From Oscillibacter valericigenes (GTDB lineage: Bacteria > Bacillota > Clostridia > Oscillospirales > Oscillospiraceae), in contig NZ_JAFBIS010000004.1 in NCBI RefSeq assembly GCF_021531435.1, positions 1 through 64,000 on the forward strand: 64,000 bases of DNA, given 5' to 3'. Below are positions 42,272-49,646 of the stretch, piece by piece (positions within the stretch are counted from its first letter, which is position 1; each line of letters begins with the position of its first letter). The notes beneath the pieces were generated by a model that saw only the letters and a program-made list of their open reading frames with translations, did no database searches and was not told where the DNA came from. Position numbers and translations under genes: made by a program.

Positions 42272-43144
42272 TCAGCGCTTGCTGCCCAGGAAGAACAGCG
42301 CCAGGGTGCCCGGCCCGGAGTGGTTGCCGATGACGGGCCCTACGTAGTTGATGCGGATGTCCTCCGTACCGAAGCGGCGGCGGACTTCCTGGGCCACAAA
42401 TTCCGCGTCCTCCACGCAGTCGCCGTGGCTGATGAACACCGTCTGGTTTTTGGGGTCGATGGCGGTCTCCTCCATGTGGTCCACCAGCGCCATGAGGGAG
42501 GCCTTCCGGCCCCGGGCCTTGCCGACGGGGATCAGGCGGCCCTCGTCATCCACATGCATGACGGGCTTGATGGCCAGCATCGTGCCGAACAGCGCTGTGG
42601 CGGCGTTGATGCGGCCGCCCCGCTTCAGGTGGTTCAGGTCATCCACGGTGAACCAGTGGCAGACCTTGCCCCGGGTCTCCAGGGCGAAGTTGTAGACCTC
42701 CTCCAGGGAGCGGCCCTTGGCCTTTTCCTGAGCGCAGAGGTATACGAACAGGCCCTGGCCCAGAGACGCGCACAGGGAATCCACCACCAGGAACTTGGCC
42801 TCCGGCCGGCTCTCGGACAGCTCCTGGGCGGCGATGGCGGCGGACTGGTAGGTAGTGGACAGGGCGGAGGAGAAACTCAGGCACAGCACGTCCTTCCCCT
42901 CGTCCGCGATCTTCGTCATGGCCTCCTCGAAGGTGCCTACATTGATGGCGGAGGTGGTGGCGGTCTCGCCGGAGCGGACGCGCTCATAGAAGTCGTGGAA
43001 GCCGATCTCCCGGCCATCCAGGAAATTGTGATAGGTGGCGCCGCTCATCTCCAGGCTCAGGGGAATGACAGTCAGCCCCAGCTCCTGGGCCAGCTCCGGC
43101 GTCAGGTCGCAGCAGCTATCGGTCAGAATAACAAAATCACGCAT
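42272..43144 (-). CDS. DegV family fatty-acid-binding protein
   Basis: The 290-residue product begins MRDFVILTDSCCDLTPELAQ, the DegV opening, and shows TSAINVGTFEEAM, CLSFSSALSTTYQSAAIAAQEL and HVDDEGRLIPVGKARGRKAS. DegV proteins bind fatty acids and present them to the FakA kinase; fakA is not in the window. ATG 43144 follows GGAAAGGAG; upstream residues in the same frame belong to the neighbour read out of frame. It is one base downstream of the DUF1836 gene stop, so they are probably one transcript. Confidence 0.93.
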   Translation of the reverse strand: MRDFVILTDSCCDLTPELAQELGLTVIPLSLEMSGATYHNFLDGREIGFHDFYERVRSGETATTSAINVGTFEEAMTKIADEGKDVLCLSFSSALSTTYQSAAIAAQELSESRPEAKFLVVDSLCASLGQGLFVYLCAQEKAKGRSLEEVYNFALETRGKVCHWFTVDDLNHLKRGGRINAATALFGTMLAIKPVMHVDDEGRLIPVGKARGRKASLMALVDHMEETAIDPKNQTVFISHGDCVEDAEFVAQEVRRRFGTEDIRINYVGPVIGNHSGPGTLALFFLGSKR

Positions 43145-43145
43145 A

Positions 43146-43697
43146 TCAGTCGCGCTCCTTTCCTTTTTTTCCTTTTCCCGGGTTTTCCTGCTCCCGCTTT
43201 TCCCGGAGGGCCGCCACATAACGGCTGCTGGCGACCCCGGCGGCATAGCTGAGCAGGGCGAAGTGAATGGCGTCGTCCGCCAGGGATTCCTCCCCGGTGC
43301 GGTCGGCCATTTCATCGGCGGTCAGGTTCAGGGCGCTGTCCAGGCTGGCGCAGAAGGCGGTGTAGCCCTCGTCGATCCGGCCCCGGTCCCGCAGCTCCTC
43401 CTGAAGCAGCAGGTCCATGTCCCTGGCGGACATCACCCGCTTTAAAATGCAGATAGCAGTGAGGTAAGCCAGATGTTCCCGGTTGTATTTTTTGCCTTCC
43501 GCCCGGGGCACCAGGCCGCTTTTCGTATAGTTGTTCACCATGGCGGCGGTCAGGGCGTCGTCATCGCCGAAGCGGATGACCTGCCGGTCCATGTAGCTGA
43601 GGACCTGGTCCATGTACAGGGCGAAGTCCGGAAGCTGGTCCCAGGGCACGGGCCGCTGGGTCTGAAGCCGCTGGCGCAGCTCATTTAAATCGTGCAT
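43146..43697 (-). CDS. DUF1836 domain protein
   Basis: The 183-residue product has the DUF1836 core, with LSYMDRQVIRFGDDDALTAAMVNNYTKSGLVPRAEGKKYNREHLAYLTAICILK. This reads like a MerR-type winged-helix segment and suggests DNA binding. The C-terminus is a basic K/G/E tail (REKREQENPGKGKKGKERD). Its function is unestablished. The start follows AAGGAGGAG. It precedes degV directly. Confidence 0.88.
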   Translation of the reverse strand: MHDLNELRQRLQTQRPVPWDQLPDFALYMDQVLSYMDRQVIRFGDDDALTAAMVNNYTKSGLVPRAEGKKYNREHLAYLTAICILKRVMSARDMDLLLQEELRDRGRIDEGYTAFCASLDSALNLTADEMADRTGEESLADDAIHFALLSYAAGVASSRYVAALREKREQENPGKGKKGKERD

Positions 43698-43821
43698 ACG
43701 CTCCTCCTTTATCAGAAAACCAGATACAAAAACATTATAGCACTGTCACATGATTTTGTAAACTATGTTTTGGGAGGGCAATAACGATATTTCAATAGAT
43801 TTTGATACCTCTGGGGATATT

Positions 43822-45198
43822 TTACTTTCCTACACAGAACCGGGAGAAAATGCGGGAGACGATCTCCTCTTTGGCGGTGCGGCCCGTCAATTCACCCAGG
43901 GCGTCCAGGGCTTCCTCGGCGTCGGTCAGCACCGCGTCGGGGGTCAGGCCGCTGTTCAGGGCATCCTGTGCCCGGCGGACGGCGTCCCGGGCCCGGCGGA
44001 CCGCTTCTTCCTGCCGCTGGTCGGTCAGAAGGGAACCAGCCTCTTTCGGGTCCCCGGCGGGGAACAGGGCGGCCACGGCTGCTTCCAGCTCGTCCAGCCC
44101 CTCCCCGGTGACGGAGGAGAGGGTCACGGACGCGGCGGGAGCGGGGCTGCCCACGATGCCCACGGAGCGGGTCCTGGTGTCCCAGAGGTCGCATTTGGAA
44201 AACACCGCAATCCAGCGGGGGCTCTCGGCGGCCAGCCGCAGGACCTCCAGGTCCTCGGCAGTCAGGGGAACGGAGCCGTCCACCACCGCCAGCACCAGGT
44301 CGGCGGACCCCAGCGCCTTGCGGCTGCGCTCCACGCCCTTTTGCTCCACGATGTCCGCCGTATCCCGGATACCGGCGGTGTCGATGAGCCGCAGGAGCAC
44401 GCCTCCGCAGAGGACGGATTCCTCCACGGTGTCTCGGGTGGTGCCGGGGATGTCGGTGACGATGGCCCGCTCGTAGCCAGCCAAAGCGTTGAGCAGAGAG
44501 GATTTCCCGGCGTTGGGGCGGCCCACGATGGCGGTCCGCACGCCGGATTTCAGCACCTTTCCCCGCTGACAGGTGGCCAGCAAAGCGGTGAGCTGCGCCT
44601 CGGCGGAGGAGAGGGCCTCCGCCACCTGCTCCGGGCGGATGTCCTCGATGTCCTCGTCGGGGTAGTCCACCACGGCGTAAAACCGGGAGGTGATGTCCAG
44701 CAGGGCGTCCTGGATGGGCTCCAGCACCCGGCGCAGGCCGCCGTCCAGCTGGGCGGCGGCGTTCCGGGCGGCGGCGGCGGTCTCGGCGTCGATGAGGTCG
44801 ATGACGGCCTCCGCCTGGGTCAGGTCCAGCCGCCCGTTCAAAAAGGCTCGCTGGGTGAACTCTCCCGCTTTCGCCTGCCGGGCCCCGGCGGCGAACAGGG
44901 CGTCCAGCAGCTCCCGCAGCACCACCGGGGAGCCGTGGCAGTGGAACTCGGCGGAGTCCTCGCCGGTGTAGCTGTGGGGGCCGGGGAAGCGGACGGCAAG
45001 GCCCTGGTCGATGACGCGGCCCCGGGCGTCCAGCATTTCCCCGAATGCCATTTTATGGGACGGCTGCTCGGAAAAGGGACGGCCGTTGGCGGTCCGGAAA
45101 ACCTTGTCGCACAAGGCAAAGCAGCCTTCGCCGGAGACGCGGACGATGCCGATAGCGGTGGGGGAGTGGCCGGTGGCGATGGCGGCGATGGTGTCCAA
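43822..45198 (-). CDS. mnmE: tRNA modification GTPase MnmE (TrmE)
   Basis: MnmE with MnmG makes the cmnm5 modification of U34 in several tRNAs. The 458-residue product starts (M)DTIAAIATGHSPTAIGIVRVSG. It has the folate-binding N-terminal domain (HGSPVVLRELLDALFAAGARQAKAGEFTQRAFLNGRLDLTQAEAV), an inserted G domain (GRPNAGKSSLLN, DIPGTTRDT, DTAGIRDT) and the catalytic C-terminal FCVGK (CxGK). I chose TTG 45198, nine bases after AGGAG. mnmG is not adjacent, unlike the usual mnmE-mnmG pair. Confidence 0.95.
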   Translation of the reverse strand: MDTIAAIATGHSPTAIGIVRVSGEGCFALCDKVFRTANGRPFSEQPSHKMAFGEMLDARGRVIDQGLAVRFPGPHSYTGEDSAEFHCHGSPVVLRELLDALFAAGARQAKAGEFTQRAFLNGRLDLTQAEAVIDLIDAETAAAARNAAAQLDGGLRRVLEPIQDALLDITSRFYAVVDYPDEDIEDIRPEQVAEALSSAEAQLTALLATCQRGKVLKSGVRTAIVGRPNAGKSSLLNALAGYERAIVTDIPGTTRDTVEESVLCGGVLLRLIDTAGIRDTADIVEQKGVERSRKALGSADLVLAVVDGSVPLTAEDLEVLRLAAESPRWIAVFSKCDLWDTRTRSVGIVGSPAPAASVTLSSVTGEGLDELEAAVAALFPAGDPKEAGSLLTDQRQEEAVRRARDAVRRAQDALNSGLTPDAVLTDAEEALDALGELTGRTAKEEIVSRIFSRFCVGK

Positions 45199-45234
45199 TG
45201 CAATCAACTCCTCAGGAAATTTGCTGTATGGGCA

Positions 45235-45262
45235 AGCCCCGGAAGCGTCCGCTTCCGGGGCT
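45235..45262 (-). terminator. Hairpin after ileS, possible terminator
   Basis: A perfect AGCCCCGGAAGCG/CGCTTCCGGGGCT stem with a two-base turn. It lies 9 bases beyond the ancestral ileS stop proposed below. No strong T run follows on the minus strand, so termination is uncertain. Confidence 0.5.
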
Positions 45263-45286
45263 TTGAGACTATTAGAACTCGGGCAG

Positions 45287-45406
45287 CTTTGCCATTTCGG
45301 GGTCCCCCGCGCGAGCCCAGCGCAGCGGGTCGCGTGGGGAAGCGGCAGCGCAAGGGAGCGCAGCGAGGAATACCCGTCAGGGCGTTCCGAGTGCAGCGGA
45401 CTTTGC
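45287..45406. mobile_element. 108-bp insertion with a 6-bp direct repeat in the end of ileS
   Basis: CTTTGC occurs at 45287-45292 and 45401-45406, flanking 108 bases of GC-rich sequence (45293-45400) with internal hairpins such as CCCCGCGCGA/TCGCGTGGGG. Removing the 108 bases and one repeat on the minus strand joins GTCATCGCAAAG to CTGCCCGAGTTCTAA, giving an ending V-I-A-K-L-P-E-F-stop. The present gene instead ends V-I-A-K-S-A-A-L-G-T-P-stop inside the insertion. There is no transposase in it, so it would be a non-autonomous element. The interpretation is inferred from the repeat and the restored frame. Confidence 0.65.
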
Positions 45407-48139
45407 GATGACGCTGGCACACCGGGGGCACAGGCCGTTTTCGTCAGCCTGAGTGCTGTGCTTCCAGCAGCGGGGGCACTTGGTGCCGGCGGCGTTCTCC
45501 ACCGTGGCGGAGAGCTCATCGCCCACGGTGACGTCCACGTGGGAGACGATCAGCAGGTCGGCCAGCGCCTCGCCGTCCATCTCGGCCAGGAAAGCGTCCT
45601 CGGCGGGAACGGTCAGCCGGACCTCGGCCTCCAGAGCCTTGCCGATCTTCTTCTCGGCGCGGGCGGCCTCCAGCACGCCGTTGACGGCGGTGCGGACCTC
45701 AATGATCTTGTCCCACTTCGCCATGGCCGCGTCGTCCAGGGCGTAGTCGGCAAAGGGCTTGTTCATTTCGTTGAACACCACGTTGCGGCCGTCGTCACCG
45801 GCGCGGTGAGGCATGGCCTGCCAAATTTCATCGCAGGTGAAGGCCAGGATGGGCGCCATGATCTTCGTCATGGTGTCCAGGATCAGGAACAGGGCGCTCT
45901 GGGCGCTGCGGCGCTTGGCGCCGTCGGTCTCGTCGCAGTACAGCCGGTCCTTGATGATGTCCAGATAGAAGTTGGACATCTCCACCACGCAGAAGTCGTT
46001 GACGGCGTGGGTGACGGCGTTGAACTCATACTCGTCGTAAGCGGTGAAGCACTTCTCGATGAGGGCGTTCAGGCGGGTGACGGCCCAGCGGTCCAGCTCC
46101 TCCATCTCGGCGGCGGGGGTCAGGGCGTTGGGGTCGAAGCCGTCCAGGTTGCCCAGGCAGTACCGGGCGGTGTTGCGGAACTTCAGGTAGTTCTGGGAGA
46201 GCTGCTTGAAGATCTCGTGAGAGCAGCGCATATCGGCGTGGTAGTCGGCGGAAGCGGCCCACAGGCGCAGCATATCGGCGCCGTACTTGTCGAAGATCTC
46301 GGCGGGGTCCATGCCGTTGCCCAGAGACTTGTGCATGGCCTTGCCCTCGCCGTCCACGGTCCAGCCGTGGGTGACGCACTCCTTGAAGGGCGCGCCCTGG
46401 CCGAAGGCGCCGACGGCGGTCAGCAGCGCGGACTGGAACCAGCCGCGGTACTGGTCCAGGCCCTCCAGGTACATAGTGGCGGGCCAGAAGCCCTGATCCC
46501 GCTTCATGGCGGCGAAGTGGGTGGAGCCGGAGTCGAACCAGCCGTCCAGGGTGTCGGTCTCCTTCTCGAAGCCGGTGCTGCCGCCGCAGTGGGGGCAGGT
46601 GAAGCCCTCGGGCAGGATCTCGGCGGCCTCCTTGGAGAACCAGGCGTTGGAGCCCTCCTTCTCAAACAGGGCGGAGATGGCGGCGATGGTCTCGTCGGTG
46701 CAGATGGGCTTGCCGCAGTCCTTGCAGTAGACAACGGGGATGGGCAGGCCCCACTTGCGCTGACGGGAGATGCACCAGTCGGTGCGCTCCCGGATCATGG
46801 ACTTCATGCGGTCCACGCCCCAGCCGGGCACCCAGCGGACGTCATCGGCGGCGGCGCAGGCCTCATCCTTGAAGGACTCCACGGAGCAGAACCACTGGGG
46901 CGTGGCGCGGAAGATGATGGGGCTCTTGCAGCGCCAGCAGTGGGGATAGCTGTGGACGATGTCCTCGGAGGCGAAGAGCATGCCGCTCTCCTTCATGTCG
47001 TTCAGGATGACGGGGTTGGATTCGTCGGTGGACATGCCGGCGTACTTGCCGGCGTACTCGGTGTGGCGGCCCTGGTCGTTGACGGGCACCACCATGTCCA
47101 TGCCGTAGCGCTTGCAGGTCTGGTAGTCGTCGGCGCCGAAGCCGGGGGCGGTGTGGACGCAGCCGGTACCGGAGTCCATGGTGACGTAGTCCGCCAGCAG
47201 CAGGCGGGAGGTCTTGGGCAGGAAGGGATGTTCCGCCAGCATGTTCTCAAAGAAGGCGCCGGGATGGGTCTCCACGATCTCGTAGCTGTCGTAGCCGCCG
47301 ATGTGCATGACCTTGTCGGTCAGGGCCTCGGCCATGATGAACACATCGCCGGAGGGGACCTTCACCAGGGCGTAGGACTCGTCGGGATGCAGGGCGATGG
47401 CCAGGTTGCCGGGCAGGGTCCAGATGGTGGTGGTCCAGATCACGAAGAACAGCTTGCTCTTATCGTAGGCGGAGAGCTTGCCCAGGTCGTCGTGCATGGG
47501 GAACTTCACATAGACGGTGGTGCAGGGGTCGTCCTGGTACTCGATCTCGGCCTCGGCCAGGGCGGTCTCGTCGTGGGCGCACCAGTACACGGGCTTGAGG
47601 CCCTTGTAGATGTAGCCCTTCTTGTACATCTCGCCGAACACCTTGACCTCCTCGGCCTCAAAGCCGGGGTTCATGGTGGCGTAGGGGTGCTCCCAGTCGC
47701 CCAGGACGCCCATCCGCTGGAAGCCCTCGCTCTGGACGTCCATATAGTGCTGGGCGAAGTCATGGCAGGCGGAGCGGAACTCGGGGATGCTCATGGCCTT
47801 GTGGTCCAGCTTGTTCTGCTTGATGATGGCGGACTCGATGGGCATACCGTGGTTATCCCAGCCGGGGATATAGGGGGTGTAGTAGCCCCGCATGGCGTAG
47901 GAACGGGTGATGAAGTCCTTGATGGACTTGTTCAGGGCGTGGCCCATGTGGAGGCTGCCGTTGGAGAACGGAGGGCCGTCGTGGAGGTTGAACAGGGGCT
48001 TGCCCTCGTTCTTCTTCAGCAGCTCATTGTAGACGTCCTGCTCTTTCCAGCGCTTCAGCATCTCCGGCTCCCGCTTGGGCAGGCCCGCCCGCATGGGGAA
48101 GTCGGTCTTCGGCAGATTGATGGTTTTATTATAGTCCAT
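45377..48139 (-). CDS. ileS: Isoleucyl-tRNA synthetase
   Basis: A class I synthetase of 920 residues. It has the HIGH-type motif in PPFSNGSLHMGHALNKSIKDF, the editing (CP1) domain, the KMSKS-type loop in GKAMHKSLGNGMDP, and a C-terminal zinc ribbon (CPRCWKHS...CPRCASVIAK). The sequence after the zinc site appears altered by a small insertion, replacing about four residues by S-A-A-L-G-T-P; this should not affect the zinc cysteines. It is controlled by a T-box leader and followed by mnmE. Confidence 0.96.
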   Translation of the reverse strand: MDYNKTINLPKTDFPMRAGLPKREPEMLKRWKEQDVYNELLKKNEGKPLFNLHDGPPFSNGSLHMGHALNKSIKDFITRSYAMRGYYTPYIPGWDNHGMPIESAIIKQNKLDHKAMSIPEFRSACHDFAQHYMDVQSEGFQRMGVLGDWEHPYATMNPGFEAEEVKVFGEMYKKGYIYKGLKPVYWCAHDETALAEAEIEYQDDPCTTVYVKFPMHDDLGKLSAYDKSKLFFVIWTTTIWTLPGNLAIALHPDESYALVKVPSGDVFIMAEALTDKVMHIGGYDSYEIVETHPGAFFENMLAEHPFLPKTSRLLLADYVTMDSGTGCVHTAPGFGADDYQTCKRYGMDMVVPVNDQGRHTEYAGKYAGMSTDESNPVILNDMKESGMLFASEDIVHSYPHCWRCKSPIIFRATPQWFCSVESFKDEACAAADDVRWVPGWGVDRMKSMIRERTDWCISRQRKWGLPIPVVYCKDCGKPICTDETIAAISALFEKEGSNAWFSKEAAEILPEGFTCPHCGGSTGFEKETDTLDGWFDSGSTHFAAMKRDQGFWPATMYLEGLDQYRGWFQSALLTAVGAFGQGAPFKECVTHGWTVDGEGKAMHKSLGNGMDPAEIFDKYGADMLRLWAASADYHADMRCSHEIFKQLSQNYLKFRNTARYCLGNLDGFDPNALTPAAEMEELDRWAVTRLNALIEKCFTAYDEYEFNAVTHAVNDFCVVEMSNFYLDIIKDRLYCDETDGAKRRSAQSALFLILDTMTKIMAPILAFTCDEIWQAMPHRAGDDGRNVVFNEMNKPFADYALDDAAMAKWDKIIEVRTAVNGVLEAARAEKKIGKALEAEVRLTVPAEDAFLAEMDGEALADLLIVSHVDVTVGDELSATVENAAGTKCPRCWKHSTQADENGLCPRCASVIAKSAALGTP

Positions 48140-48144
48140 ATCCG

Positions 48145-48606
48145 CGTATCTCCTTTTCTATCTTGAAATTGATCGATACATAAAATAAAAAACGCCTGTC
48201 TCCTGTTCAAGAGACAAAGCGTTTGAAAAACACTCTGCGGTACCACTCTCGGTTGCCGTGGCCTTGCGGACACGACCGCTCACTGCCCGCTGTCACGGGC
48301 CGATGCTGTAACGGGCATCATGCGTCCTCTCCTACTGACCCGCGATGCCATGAAAATGTGCCATTTTCATGGCTGCTGCCGTGCTTTGCACGCCAGCACG
48401 GTTCACAAGAATCCAACGCGCCGTTGGCGCTGGAAAATCAGACGCAGTCTGATTTTTCATGGATTCTAATGTCGCGTCGTCTTTCAGAGGGAGGCTCCAA
48501 GGTGATTTTCGCCCTCCGCGCCCGTCCGCCTTGCACCAAAACGGCGGCTCTCTTTGCGGGAACTGAAGGGGTACTCGTCCTTATCTACGCCAAAATGTTC
48601 AATTAC
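48145..48606 (-). promoter_or_regulatory. Isoleucine T-box riboswitch of ileS, interrupted by a repeat
   Basis: On the minus strand Stem I contains AGAGAGCCGCCG and GGTGCAAGGCGG, then GGGCGAAAATCACC with ATC (Ile) as the specifier. Downstream are GTCAGTAGGAG...ACGCAT of the Stem II/III region, the T-box AGAGTGGTACCGCAGAG (about 48248-48231) and the terminator AAACGC..GTCTC/GAGAC..GCGTTT followed by T6 (about 48224-48188). Between Stem I and the Stem II region lies an unrelated repeat at 48348-48469. T-box and amino acid agree with the downstream ileS. Confidence 0.9.
48348..48469 (-). repeat. Structured multi-hairpin repeat, copy C, inside the ileS leader
   Basis: Read on the minus strand it follows the same order as copies A and B: AGAATCCA/TTGGATTCT enclosing AAAATCAGAC-tgc-GTCTGATTTT, then CGCC-AAC-GGCG, TGCTGgCGTGC-AAA-GCACGgCAGCA and CCATGAAAATG-gca-CATTTTCATGG. 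Stem bases differ from copies A and B in matched pairs, so each helix is preserved. It is placed between Stem I and the rest of the T-box. Confidence 0.85.
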
Positions 48607-48612
48607 TGGATT

Positions 48613-48640
48613 ATCATATCACGTTTTTGCTGTTTGTCAA
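48613..48640 (-). promoter_or_regulatory. ileS T-box promoter
   Basis: TTGACA (48640-48635) and TATGAT (48618-48613) on the minus strand, 16 bases apart, place the transcript start near 48606 at the base of Stem I. Confidence 0.7.
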
Positions 48641-48675
48641 CGGGAAAGTTGAGGATTTTGCTTCCAATCAGAGAT

Positions 48676-48703
48676 AAAAAGGGCCGGCTCCGCGAGCCGG
48701 CCC
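48676..48703 (-). terminator. Terminator of the 57-residue gene
   Basis: GGGCCGGCTC/GAGCCGGCCC around CGC, with TTTTT following on the minus strand. It closes the small gene before the ileS promoter. Confidence 0.87.
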
Positions 48704-48710
48704 TCTGGCG

Positions 48711-48884
48711 TCACTGATAACGGTACTGCATCCCTGTGTACTGGTCCACGCAGCTTAAAAACATCTCCCGGCTGCGGAACTCCAGCAGCTGGCAGCCTTC
48801 CTCCTCATGGAAGGACACGATACGCCGCCGGGTATCCACCCAGACGCGCCACAGGGGTTCGTTCTGCGTCATCTGCTTTTCCAT
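48711..48884 (-). CDS. Small protein of 57 residues, unknown function
   Basis: An ATG at 48884 preceded by AAAGGAG opens a short frame ending at a TGA (48711-48713). It codes for MEKQMTQNEPLWRVWVDTRR and continues with IVSFHEEEGCQLLEFRSREM and DQYTGMQYRYQ. The good ribosome-binding site, the terminator right after the stop and codon use like its neighbours support a real gene. No family was recognised. It follows the amidase gene on the same strand. Confidence 0.75.
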   Translation of the reverse strand: MEKQMTQNEPLWRVWVDTRRRIVSFHEEEGCQLLEFRSREMFLSCVDQYTGMQYRYQ

Positions 48885-48965
48885 GGGGGAAGGCTCCTTT
48901 CATACAGCTTCTGTCTATAAGACGATTCAGGAGGCCGTTTTGTTTCACGGCTTCGCAAAAAATTT

Positions 48966-49643
48966 TCAGGAATTTTTCTCCGCGTCCTTCTGTCGCTCCA
49001 GTTCCGCAGCCACATCCGACCGGAAAGTGTCCCAGGCTTCAGGGTGCTCCACATAGTATTTGGGGCAGATTTTCCCGGTCACGTCGTAGTGGCGGATGAC
49101 GTCGGTCTCCGGGTCCAGCTTGAACTCCCGGCACAGCCAGGCGGTCAGCTCCACCGTCCGGGCGTAGGTGACGGGGGAGAATTCCCCCGTCTCGTCGGGA
49201 TGGCAGACCTCGATGGACACCGTGTCCTCGTTCCGGGTGTTGGAGGCGTAGGCCACCTCCGTCAGGGGGACGCACTGGATGACCTCGCCGTCCAGACCCA
49301 CCACGAAGTGGGAGCTGGCGTAAGTGCCCTCCTCCCCGGAGGACAGGGATGCAAAGTAGTTGCGGTTGGCGTGGGCGGTGGTGCCGGGGTTGCCCACGTA
49401 GTGGATGACCACGCCGCGGATGCTTTCCAGCTCCGTGCCGGGGCGGGAGTAGGGGTTCACCGTCAGGTAGTCCTGCTCCACGTAGTCCGGCACGGGGACA
49501 TCCTCGGCATCGGGCCCACGGTCCCGGAACAGGACCCATATTACCGCGGTGGTCAGGCACAGAAGCACCAATCCCAGGACCAGCACCACCGGGCCGGGAG
49601 CGGCCCGGCGGCGCCGTTTTCTTCTTCTGTATGAGTGGGACAT
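48966..49643 (-). CDS. Membrane-anchored N-acetylmuramoyl-L-alanine amidase (Amidase_2/PGRP type)
   Basis: The 225-residue product has a basic N-terminus (SYRRRKRRRR) and a membrane helix (VVLVLGLVLLCLTTAVIWVLF). The zinc amidase domain follows, with VVIHYVGNPGTTAHANRNYF (zinc His in IHY), SSHFVVGLDGEVIQCVPLTEVAYAS and IRHYDVTGKICPKYYVEHPEAW, which holds further zinc-ligand positions (HYD..GK.CP). It probably cuts the stem peptide from peptidoglycan on the outer face of the membrane. It starts three bases after the ABC permease stop, so it may belong to that transcript. Confidence 0.9.
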   Translation of the reverse strand: MSHSYRRRKRRRRAAPGPVVLVLGLVLLCLTTAVIWVLFRDRGPDAEDVPVPDYVEQDYLTVNPYSRPGTELESIRGVVIHYVGNPGTTAHANRNYFASLSSGEEGTYASSHFVVGLDGEVIQCVPLTEVAYASNTRNEDTVSIEVCHPDETGEFSPVTYARTVELTAWLCREFKLDPETDVIRHYDVTGKICPKYYVEHPEAWDTFRSDVAAELERQKDAEKNS

Positions 49644-49646
49644 GGC

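Noticed and set aside
45011-48166. Very long plus-strand open frame of about 1050 codons opposite ileS
   Set aside because: It is antisense to a secure ileS, has a V/H/G-rich composition with no recognisable domain, and lacks a ribosome-binding site. GC-rich genes with strong third-position bias leave such open antisense frames.
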